A DNA stretch of 64,000 nucleotides, from NCBI GenBank assembly GCA_963575645.1, contig OY754469.1, positions 41,126,753-41,190,752 of the forward strand, given 5' to 3'. The notes under the pieces were generated by a model, which did not search any database, had not been told where the DNA came from, and saw only the letters and a program-made list of their open reading frames with translations. Within the stretch, counting starts at the first letter, position 1; every line of letters begins with the position of its first letter. The stretch is from Xanthostigma xanthostigma. Lineage: Eukaryota > Arthropoda > Insecta > Raphidioptera > Raphidiidae. Positions 54,663 to 64,000 of the stretch are shown piece after piece. A program made the position numbers and the translations under genes.

Positions 54663-55845
54663 AATTGAGGAGCAAACATGCAAAACCCGATAAATCCATT
54701 TTTATCATTTTTGAGTTATAATATATCAATTCTAGTTAATTTTAAATGTTTGATTAACGTCTGAATAGAAATAAATAAAATTGTCGACCAATTTTTTTCA
54801 GACTATATTATATTGACACAAAAAATAAATTTATAAATCGAAACGTCATCTTTTGTAATATTGATTTATAATTTCATTTTTTGTGTCAATATATAGTCTG
54901 AAAAAAAATTTGTCGACAATTTTATTTATTTGTCTAGTTAATTTTGGTGAGCTTTATCAATCTGTGTATTCAAAATGAAGCTAAACTCGATAATATCCAT
55001 AAAAACGGGTGTTAAAGTGGAGACTTTCAAGCAAAACCCGATAAATCTAAGAACTATGCAAAAAATTGTTTTATTTTTACTACGTAGGTACTGCTATGTT
55101 ATAACATTGTTTGTATTTTATTGTTTATGATTTTTTTAAGTTTTACTTCTTAAAAAAACTTCTGTTTTCGGTTAGAAATATGTACTTTTTCTTCTTTTTA
55201 TTGGGTGTTATTATATTAATAAATGCTTTCATAAAATTCCGGTTTCATGCAAAACCCGATAAATCCAAACATAAATGTGTGTGTTTTTAAGCTATTGCAT
55301 AGCTTCTATCGCGGGCTTTGAGCGCGGCGACCGAATCAAGAAATTCCGTAACGAAAAAACCTAACACCCCCCACTCCGACCGGCACAGCGGTGCGGCGTT
55401 GACAGCCGTACATCGTCTAACGTCGTTTCAGTTCGGCAGACTTCGGCACGGTGTTTGTGTGCAATGTACATCGCACGAAATTCTATGATCAAACTCTTCT
55501 TTTTGTTCAAATTTTTTGAATGAGTAATTGTTTTGGTGTGTAATTACACTATTTATACCTTATTATTTATACCTAGCTATTTTCGTTTTATAGAGAAGAA
55601 AAACTTAAAGACCTAAAAAGAATATGCAATAGCTTTACCGCGGCAGTCCCCGAGTGCCACACGTATTTTTTTTAAATATATTTAATATTTTTCATATAAA
55701 CTCATCTATGAGCTATACCCATGCCACTGATTCGTAAAATAAAGTTAGTTAAATATCTAAAAGGATTCAGTGTGACATATTTTCGCGATTTACCCGAAAC
55801 TAGTAAAACTGGATTTATCAGGTTTTGCATGTTTGCTCCTCAATT
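54663..55845. mobile_element. TIR element with repeated GCAAAACCCGATAAATC motif
   Basis: ATTGAGGAGCAAACATGCAA then AACCCGATAAATCC opens the element. The complement (GGATTTATCAGG, TTTTGCATGTTTGCTCCTCA) closes it at 55810-55845. GCAAAACCCGATAAATC recurs inside at about 55032 and 55246, as subterminal transposase sites often do. A GC-rich patch at 55310-55470 includes a TTTCAGTTCGG initiator-like site. No transposase is recognised. It carries the nested palindrome 54770-54931. Confidence 0.6.
54770..54931. repeat. Palindrome with GAAACGTC core
   Basis: AATAAATAAAATTGTCGACC, CAGACTATATTATATTGACA and ATTTATAAATC are mirrored by GATTTATAATTTC, GACACAAAA-type complement and GTCGACAATTTTATTTATT around a spacer holding GAAACGTCATC. 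One arm is also found alone at 6655-6790. Confidence 0.75.
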
Positions 55846-56249
55846 TAAATTATCAAGGACACTATTTTGTTTCCAGGGATCCGACAAATTTAAATTGTAT
55901 TAACACGAACTTCGTGTAACAAATTAAATTGAGGCACTTTCCATTGGAAAATCGTTTATAGATAATTATTTGATTTGTTCAATTTATTTGATGGGGTACC
56001 TTAGTCAAAGTTTCACGAGAGTGCGTGAAATCTCCTTATATAACGGCTTCGTTGCTATAGGTATATAGTATCTACGTAATGCTTCCTTTTAGCTCACGCG
56101 AACAGCTGTCTGTCTGTCACTGATATTAGGTTTGTTACAAGCCTATACCTCCGTTTCGCTAGCATATTGCCTCAGCACTTTTAAGGCAGTTTTACACTTG
56201 CAAATTCAAGTTTGCAAATTGAACCCTTGCAACGCTCTAGAGTCTAGAT

Positions 56250-57111
56250 CACCGTTTCCCAAAGTGTGGGCCATGACCCGGCACCGGGTCGTAGAAAAAT
56301 GTTGCCGGGTCGCAAAAAAAAACAAAAAGAATCATTTACTATAATTTTAAATGAATACAATTGTGAGTTTTTGAAGTAAAACTTCTTTAGGCACACTTGG
56401 CTTGGGGAGTAAGCTGGTAAATGCCTGACGAAATCGTTTACGGAAATGCATCATCGCGATGCCTGACGAAATCGTTTACGGAAGTGCTTCATCGGAGTTG
56501 AGAGGGAGATATAAGTTAGTGAGTGCGACAAAGACGGAGCATTAAGTTGAGAGGGAGATATAAGTTGTGAGTGCGACAAAGACGGAGCATTATTTGACGT
56601 TTAAAATGAAAACAACTGTTTTTTTTGTATCAAAAATACATTTCATCGAATTTTGTTGCATTTTGTAACGGGAAATAATGTACGTTAGTTAATAAATCCT
56701 TTTAAATGTATTATAAATTATATATATAATATACATATTTTGCCTATTAATTAATCAAAAATTATATTTTGTAGATATGTGCTACAGAGTGAGGTTATAT
56801 TGTGTTCGATAAAATTTGAGGCGAACCGGCTGCATATTATTGTTCGTTTATGAATCTAACATGAGCAAATTATAAATGTATTTTAAACAATTATGGCAGG
56901 AAGAAGTTTTACTTCGGTCGTGTGGTCTAAAGCACACTTGCTTTCTATTTTTTTTACATAATTATTTTGCAATTTTTGTGTATAAAATAATAAGCGAACA
57001 AATAACTTGATTTCTCTTAACAAATAAAATTTGTTGTGTAAATAAATGTTTTTTGTCGCGAAAAAATCTACAACCTTGTACAGGCTTGAGAAAAAAGTTT
57101 GGGGAACGCTG
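56250..57111. mobile_element. hAT element with 8-bp duplication and internal minisatellite
   Basis: The start CACCGTTTCCCAAAGTGTGG and the complement of the end (CAGCGTTCCCCAAACTTTTT) are hAT-type termini. The flanks GTCTAGAT (56242-56249) and CTCTAGAT (57112-57119) form an 8-bp duplication with one mismatch. Inside, 56373-56915 is bounded by GAAGTAAAACTTCTT inverted repeats and may be a second nested element. It includes the tandem block shared with 24082-24253, here with an extra copy of GTTGAGAGGGAGATATAAG. There is no transposase. Confidence 0.78.
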
Positions 57112-57119
57112 CTCTAGAT

Positions 57120-58206
57120 TATTACTATCATTGACTTTAGAATGAATTATATTTTTTATATTTAATGTTAGGAAATAGTGCTGTAGTAACACAATCAATT
57201 CTAAAGTTTACCAGCGATTGACAGACTCCAAAACTCGTGTGTGTTCTGTGTAGCCGACTTCCTTACGTTCACGCGCTGTTCTGCGCTCCGAAGCAGCACA
57301 TGAAACGTCATCATCAGATACCCCCGGTGTACACCGTGCAACTCCTGACGCACTAGTTATAACGTGTTATTTAGATCTACTTTGAGCTGCATTTACCTTC
57401 AGTGCATCAGTACAAATAAATGCGTCTATCACTGTCGTTTGCTAGAAGTGTTCACTGAGTCTATCTCATTCAGTCAACACTTTTGACTCGGTGGTACGTA
57501 TGTCGTACATACGCAGAAACGGCTTATGGCAGTAGTGACTAGTGTTACAGTGTATATTGTTGTTTGTTGTCAACAGTGTTTGAAAAAAGTTTATAATTAA
57601 AACATGATAAACATGTGATTCATAATTTAATTAACCCCTCCCCCTCATTCCTGCCCTGACTCCGGTTGACCCTGCAGAACACTTCAAAAAGTTCACGCGC
57701 CGCTACTTTTTTTTTTTTTTGTAAATTTTTTTAACAAAAACATAAATTTCTAGTAAATGTTTATATGGTCAGTTTAAGAGGTACAATGTGTAATTTATTT
57801 AGGTATATTCGTTTGTCTACATTCACAGAAGAACGAATTTGTTGGTTTAAAGCAGGCTTTCTTATCCTTATTCTACTATACTTGATTATCCTAATCACTA
57901 GAAAATGTTTGTGAAAGCAAACTACGAAATTCAATTGAAAACGATCACATCGTTACTGTAATTATGGTATTATAAGAGAGAAAACTGAATTTGCCCTAAT
58001 TACTTTTAGTTCGTGCTGTTCTGAAATTTTAACATTGTTAAACTTTGATTTGTATTATTAATTTTTAAATTGGTTTATTAGTAAATCCGTAATACTCCGA
58101 TATTCGGCTGGAAAAGTTGAATTGTTTCACGGCTCTTCGACTTTAGTGAAGGGAAAAATAATGTATTTCTCTGTACTACTATATTGTTTTGTAAATTATT
58201 TACTAA
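57120..58206. other. No gene seen
   Basis: 57230-57530 is CpG-richer (CTTACGTTCACGCGCTG, GTGGTACGTATGTCGTACAT). A poly-T run lies at 57703-57720. There is no coding frame or clear repeat boundary. Confidence 0.3.
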
Positions 58207-58918
58207 AAATTTTAGCCAATTGGGCGACGGAATCATTCCAACTTAAAAAATATTGACATTTGATTTAGTATAATAAAGAGAATAAAATTTCTGATATCGC
58301 GTGAGGTGCCGCGGGTAATGGCTAATATTCAATATGATATTTAGTAATCGTTGCCATGGTTACCTACATAATATGTTCCACGTCATGTAAAAATTAATCA
58401 AAGCATAACTAGTTTATTTCTGACAGATCTACAAAACAAAAACACGGCTGAGTTTTTTTTATTTTCAAAATATTTCCGAAACTATAAGGTTTAGGAAATT
58501 TTCTTGAAAAAATAAATACCTATAATAATAAACAGTTATGAAAAGTATACCATTATTATATAAAAAACATCAGTTAGTAAAAGTTTTGTTCCAAACATGT
58601 ATATTGAAAGCAATACTCTAGTAAAGTTTATTTTTCAATTGTTCCTCAACCAAATAAATCTCCTTCAATAAAAAACAACGTTATAGCATATATCTCTTAT
58701 GCGCATGCGAATAGAGCTCTTCATATTTACGTATCAAACATCCTCCCAAAATTTAGTTTCAATTCGTTCATCCGTTTGACCTGTATCGTGCTCATAGACA
58801 AACAGGTGCACAGAGTTTTTCAATAAATATTTTTTTTTTCAATTCGAGGAACCTCAAAACGAGAAGATATTACAAAATTTGTTTGACCTGAATTAGCTTG
58901 TGGGTTGGAATGGCAAAA
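58207..58918. mobile_element. Interspersed element (ATTCCAAC ends), copy B
   Basis: Same order and orientation as 18723-19346, with an extra segment at about 58575-58678 between TATAAAAAACAT and AAAAAACAACGTTATAGC. ATTCCAACTT near the start and GTTGGAATGG near the end are inverted. It is non-coding. Confidence 0.6.
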
Positions 58919-59853
58919 TTGAAACATTTCTGATGTATCAGTTTTAATTTTTTTTAATTTTTCAAATACGCCATAAATTTGGAAAATTTCAGATGAAAAT
59001 GAAAAGAAATCCTTTCCAAATTTTTTTAAAATTTTTATTAAAGGATTTCTTCTAATTTTCATCCGTATCAGTTTTAATTTAAATTTCTGTTACTAATTTG
59101 AAATGACTAAAAAATATATTAATTTTAAAAGACCAACTCGAACTTGGAAAGCCTGTTCCTGAAGGCACTTGTGTTATTTAACCGAGTAGCGCATATTAGA
59201 CCAGTCGTGCTGAACCGATCTAGAGTGCTAATGATGTGTCGTTTTCATTAATTAATTTCATTAGTGGACTGAACCCTAACCCTTTTTTCCTGACTTTTTC
59301 CTTTTCCTCCCTTTCACACATCGTCAAATTATAAAATTCTTCCACCGAACTACAGGCGTGTCCGTATTGCACACTCGCCACTTGAAAACTGCAAAAATGC
59401 CGCACACGATGCTATTATGACTCGTGTGACTTTTAAAGCTCACTAATAGCTCGTTTTAATAATGTACTCGTACGTAAGATAATGCGTTGTAATCTTGATA
59501 CATATATTACAATTAAAATAACGAGAAAAATTAAAATATGGTGGAAGTCCCGGTCTTTGTGGTGGGAGAACGGGTGTTATGTCGTATTTTAAAAATGACG
59601 TGTTTATATAAAAAATTATAATTTTATGACAATTACAAACAATTTAAGTATGAAATAGATAAAAAGAATTTTAAAAACAAGCGTTCATGAAAATGTTAAG
59701 AACAAAAAATAAATTAATTTCTTAATTATAAATACGTTGATCGTAACAGCTTTAATAGAGTTGGCGACCCACACTTTTATAGTTATGAACCTAAATTTAT
59801 TACCATTTTTTTCTCTGTAATACATTTAGTAGGTACAATAAATGATTTTATTT

Positions 59854-60112
59854 ATAATAATAATGCGTTTAACGTCCGTTTCTCGACTTTGACGCCATTC
59901 GTACAGTTACCGTTATTTTCTACATTTTTTCACTTAATTAATAGCAGTGAGCGAATGATGGAATTTTAGGACATTGGGATAAGGTAGACAAATTTTGAGC
60001 ATAGGAGTTTGACAGGTAATCGGCCATGGCCTTGAATAAGGAACCAACTCGATATTGATCTGGAATTGTTGAGGGAAACCATGGAAAACCTCAACAAGAT
60101 GACCACTGCGCC
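59854..60112 (-). mobile_element. tRNA-derived SINE, copy 3, 5'-truncated
   Basis: It matches the complement of the SINE 3' two thirds: tail AATAATAATGCGTTTAACG, then GTTTGACAGGTAATCGGCCA, TGGCCTTGAATAAGGAACC and GAGGGAAACCATGG. It stops at GATGACC, so the tRNA-like head is absent, as expected from incomplete reverse transcription. Confidence 0.8.
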
Positions 60113-60304
60113 ATCCAAATAAAATTTATTTAATTTTCTCTACTTATGCTTCAGTGTACGTGATTGAAAACGCTGTCTTCTTTATTCGCCGTGAAAAACG
60201 GAGAACTGGATCAATGAACTGGAAGATTAAATCACCATTATTCATTAAACTCGCCGGAAAAAATTAAACGTAAGCGATTTTGTCTTTTAACCACAGATAT
60301 TATA

Positions 60305-60881
60305 CAGTATGTAAACACGTAAGGTGCACATAGGGAAATTAACATTGGGAAAAAAACGACTGGATCAGAGTGAGCCTTGAAATCTTGTTTTTCAATTTGA
60401 CAGATAATATTTTTTTTGCAAAATGAATGTGTATACTACCGAAGAAAATATTCAAATGATTACAACATAATCGGACTTTTTTTATTAATGGGACATTAAA
60501 TTCCCAAAAATACTTAAATATGGTGCGAGATCAAATATCTCCGCCTATTCGTGTTGAACCTAAAGACATTTGAGTCACTGATTTACCAACGCGCATACGT
60601 CATACCAGTCAGACAATTTTTGAATGAAATGTTTCCAAACAGATGGAGTTGTTTTTTTTTGTTTTATTTTTGTACAAAAAAATTAAAATAATGATTTATA
60701 AGAGCTTTTTAGTATTAAAAAAGCCAAGTAAAAAAAAATAAATCAAAATAAAATAGAAATCCTCAAGATTCCCACCATAATTCAATAGAAATAACAGTTA
60801 ATGCAGTCATGGCTAACTCTGATCCAAGTATTTTTTCCCAATGCTAATTTCCCTATGTGCACCTTACGCATTTACATACTG
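60305..60881. mobile_element. Mariner-type MITE (TA duplication), copy B
   Basis: It has the same ends and body as 1170-1742, in the same orientation: CAGTATGTAAACACGTAAGG at the left and CGCATTTACATACTG at the right, with TA outside (60303-60304, 60882-60883). The frame MNVYTTEENIQMITT is a little better preserved here than in copy A. Confidence 0.85.
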
Positions 60882-61376
60882 TATAGTGTATATTACATGT
60901 TCACTACTTACATGTATTGTCAGTAGTCGCGTTGCAAAAGGCGTATCTACACGTGTAATATTTCTCTGCTTCCAGTTCCCAGTGGAGCAAAAGCATACAC
61001 ACAGATCTAACAATGGCCAGTAATTGATAGCAATGAACTATATACCCGGCTAACAAGCGTCATGCGACACTCAATTTGTACTAGTTTCCTTCTCTCACTT
61101 CTCTTACGCTACCGTCTCTGTACTCTCCTTTAGGTCCATCTGACTCAAAGCCATTGTTAGGTAGCGCTCGAGCAAAATGTACAGTGTATACCGACTCTCA
61201 TTTAACTGTATGTCGTAAATGCTGCAGAACAACCAAAATCTTGGGTACTTCATAATTTTAGAATGAATTATATTTACCATATTTTACAATCGTGGGGCAC
61301 GGCAGTGCCATTGCCAAGTCGAATACTGCCGTACCATCCTTTTCTCGAAGCGACTCATGGAACTTTTGACTCCCGT

Positions 61377-61406
61377 GTAATAATAATAATAATAATAATA
61401 ATAAAA
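61377..61406 (+). repeat. (TAA)n microsatellite
   Basis: About nine TAA units followed by AAAATAATAATC. The sequence just before (CATGGAACTTTTGACTCCCG) could be a retroelement 3' end. The isoleucine- and tyrosine-run frames over it are artefacts. Confidence 0.8.
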
Positions 61407-61409
61407 ATA

Positions 61410-63253
61410 ATAATCATATATGTTTATTTTAAAAACCATAAATGGCTTAAAAACGTTCAACGTTAACTTCGTTGTGGATAAACTTTTAATGATCATGAGG
61501 ATAAACTATAACTGGCTATATTGTCAATATACGTAATAATTATACCGTCTAGTTTACGAATTATCGCTAGTCAAAATTCTTTAATTTTGTCACTGACACT
61601 CACCGATCATCAATATTCTAAGGTTCAAAGCCTCATAAACTTGAAATTTTGAATTTAAGTTAGCGTTTAGCCTATAAACGAAGGAATAAATTAAAAATCA
61701 GTAAAATAAAAAAAAATATTACAATAATTAGTTAATTATTTTCTAAAAGAATTTAAGTCAATTTTTTTAACATAATAATTACTAAAAAATTAATTTTTAT
61801 CTTTTTATAACTCAATTTTGAAGAAGATCCAAATCCGGATCGAAAAAGTGATCGTTAATTACTCGAGAAGTGATTGACCGATGACGCTAAAATTATTCAT
61901 GCATGTTTGGATCAACATAGACATAATTTTTGAGAATTTTTAGCCATCTTCATTTTTTAGTAAAAAAAACGTGTTTTTTTAACTTTCGGGACTATTTGCA
62001 AGTTAACAATTGCACCTAGCAACCTCTGTCAGTGCTCATTTTTTAGGAAATATAAGGAACAACTTTCTCAATGCATATGTTATAATAAATGTCAAGAGGA
62101 ACGGAGATATTAAAGAAAATAGAGAAAAAACACTATTTTCGTCATTAAGTCATTAATTGTTAATTATAAAATCAAGCACACCAACAATTTGTAAGCAAAC
62201 TTAGGGGGTTGAACTACACCCTAAAACGAAGCGATTCCAACAAAAATCTCGCCTGTGCCCGAATAATACACTTTTTAATGTTTTTACCTCCTCGCCGTCT
62301 AGCCTATACCATACTTCATGTATGTTTGATTTAGATGCATAGTTCTATATATCACATTTCATGTGTATTCCAAAACCGACTAGACGCGAAGAGTCTTCGG
62401 ACGACCGGTTGATACTTGTGAATATAATAATGATGTACTAGTCACTCAAAGAATGCCAAAAATTGTGATTTTTGGAAACTATCCCACCTAGACGTATGAA
62501 CTTTGGAATACTACTTTTTCTGGTAACCTTAAACCCCCTGCAAAATCAGTAATGTAAGGTAACTAGTCTCGGAGATAAAGGGGAATCGAAAAACGCTTGA
62601 AATGGTTCGTGTAAATATAGTGCATAGTGCATTTTGCGAGAACTCGGCTGGCGCACTCTGTGTGCTTCGATTATAACCTTAGAATAAGCAATACAAAACT
62701 GTTTTTTACGACCAGTTTATTCCAAAATTAACGCCGAGCGAGATTTTGTGATCTTAAGAGCGTGTGTAATGTGTGTAAAGGATTTTCTTGCCCTCAAAAT
62801 TTGTTTATAATTTGGCGTATCGTTCAATTCTTTTAATAATATTTTAATGGATATGGCTGTAAACATTTTTTTCGTTACTATGTTGTTCATATATTTCTTG
62901 TTCTAACATTATCGTTTACATGTGTACTACTGTACCGATGTCTGAAGACTGCCTTCAGAATAATGTAAAGAAAATACGATGTTATATTCCATTTCCTCAA
63001 TTCACTCGACTGGTTCAATTTCATTTTGCTACAATTTAGTTTAACGGACAAAAATTTTCAAAAGGTCTATTTTTACGATTAAAAAAAGAAATATGCTTTT
63101 CGTGTCGATCTTCATATATTTCTGTGTTTTACTAATATTGTCTCTTTGTATACGTAAATTAATCCATAATTTGTTAAAATATGGGCAGCCATTGAGGACT
63201 GCCGACGGAAGTGAAAACTTAAAACTATGACATAGTCAATTTAACTTTACTTG
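61410..63253. other. No gene seen
   Basis: AT-rich. At 61810-61850 GAAGAAGATCCAAATCCGG with ATCGAAAAAGTGATCG resembles the CTTCAGA/GAAACGTC repeat type in reverse. At 62490-62590 the text reads like a decayed repeat. No reading frame or boundary can be supported. Confidence 0.3.
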
Positions 63254-63886
63254 TATATGTTATGAACTATGTGATTAATCAGGGTATTATGTATAATGCC
63301 CGGGCAATATGAATAATGACAAGTCAAATCGGGCCATGTAATAAATAATCATTAAAACTTCATTATTTATCACAGTGCCCGGTCATTATAAATATTGCTA
63401 TGTGATTGTTGGGCAATTTGATAATTAATTTAAGTACATTTGGCAAAACGTGGGGAGAAGGGACAAATATGTGATACGCACTAGCCAATCAGAGCACGCA
63501 ACTTATCCCCTTTTCACAACAGGGCGTATTTTACAATTTTGTTTCGTTTTGAGGTCCCCCGAACCCAAAAAACATATTTTTAATTTAAGACTGTGATTAT
63601 CTTAAAAAAAACTAATATTCGTTGTATATTTTGAATTTGTTACTAAGTACTATTCGTACCTTCATACCATAATTATTTTATAATAATAATTATGTTAACA
63701 TTAAAATAATTTAATAAACATATCTTTTTATTATTCTGCCCAATAGGTGAAGAGCATTATTTATAATGCCCCGTCAATTTAATTATTTGAATAGTTTTAT
63801 CACACTGGCTTCTCATATTGGGCATTTTTCAAACTGCCCGGGCATTATGAATAATGCCCTATTTATCACTTGGTCCACAACATATA
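63254..63886. mobile_element. MITE with GGGCATTAT repeats, copy B
   Basis: Collinear with 53839-54438: TATATGTTATGAACTATGTG at the left, CACTTGGTCCACAACATATA at the right, AATGCCCGGGCA inside both ends, and ACGCACTAGCCAATCAGAGC in the middle. Differences are mainly point changes and short indels. Confidence 0.78.
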
Positions 63887-64000
63887 CACAGCACAGTTAA
63901 TAAAAGGTTATGAGCGTATTTTTTTAATAATAAAAGATCAACGTAATGTATAAACGGAAAATGTTTAGATTTTTTTTATCTCTTTTTTTAAGTCGTACAG

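Noticed and set aside
61263..61496. Frames with poly-isoleucine or poly-tyrosine
   Set aside because: They read through the (TAA)n microsatellite.
1..64000. CRISPR arrays, bacterial operons, rRNA genes, LTR retrotransposons
   Set aside because: No spaced direct-repeat array, ribosome-binding-site-led gene series, rRNA motif, or long direct repeats with primer-binding site and gag-pol frames were seen.

Overview
This window looks like a repeat-rich intergenic or intronic stretch of an arthropod, probably insect, nuclear genome. It is strongly AT-rich. No prokaryotic gene organisation is visible, and every long open frame I could interpret is a broken transposon fragment. I found no confident single-copy host gene, no rRNA and no intact tRNA. 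A few exon-like or promoter-like signals are listed at low confidence.

Most of the window can be resolved into mobile elements by their termini and target-site duplications (TSDs). (1) Helitrons: three full-length non-autonomous copies of one family at 20925-21509, 39679-40176 and 41727-42356, all 5'-TC...hairpin...CTAG-3' inserted between A and T. There are also Lep1-like or related Helitrons at 4371, 33021, 39650, 48406 and 53618. (2) TIR elements: a P-like MITE family with a THAP-like remnant (191, 2733, 22168); TA-duplicating mariner-type MITEs (1170, 24802, 34601, 60305 and the 53839/63254 pair); TTAA-duplicating elements (1851, 29014, 43515); hAT elements with 8-bp duplications (26574, 56250); a Harbinger-like element (4787); and a small element with a perfect 8-bp duplication (17563). 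(3) Retroelements: four C-terminal fragments of non-LTR reverse transcriptases (16034, 19835, 28190, 40595) and a tRNA-derived SINE family in three copies (31377, 47844, 59854), one with an 18-bp duplication. (4) A Tc/mariner-like transposase remnant at 37424-37845 in which the catalytic middle is deleted.

The most unusual feature is the number of long near-perfect palindromes: 8141-8698, 15051-15575, 17395-17831, 26595-27465, 34390-35512 (nested in three layers), 38318-38540, 43515-44051 and 54770-54931. If transcribed, they would fold into long double-stranded RNA. The 8141-8698 locus, with about 260-bp arms and a loop of about 38 nt, most resembles an endogenous siRNA hairpin locus.

Layout: 0-3.2 kb is two inverted P-like MITEs enclosing two other MITEs. 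4-11 kb holds a Helitron, a Harbinger MITE with a nested retroinsertion, candidate exons at 5.9 and 7.5 kb, and the hairpin locus. 14-22 kb holds palindromes, LINE debris and a Helitron. 22-31 kb holds the P-like MITE, hAT, TTAA and Helitron-like repeats. 31-44 kb holds a SINE, a Helitron, nested palindromes, the deleted transposase, two Helitrons and a LINE. 44-64 kb is sparser, with a SINE, a hAT, duplicated MITEs and long stretches where I recognise nothing.
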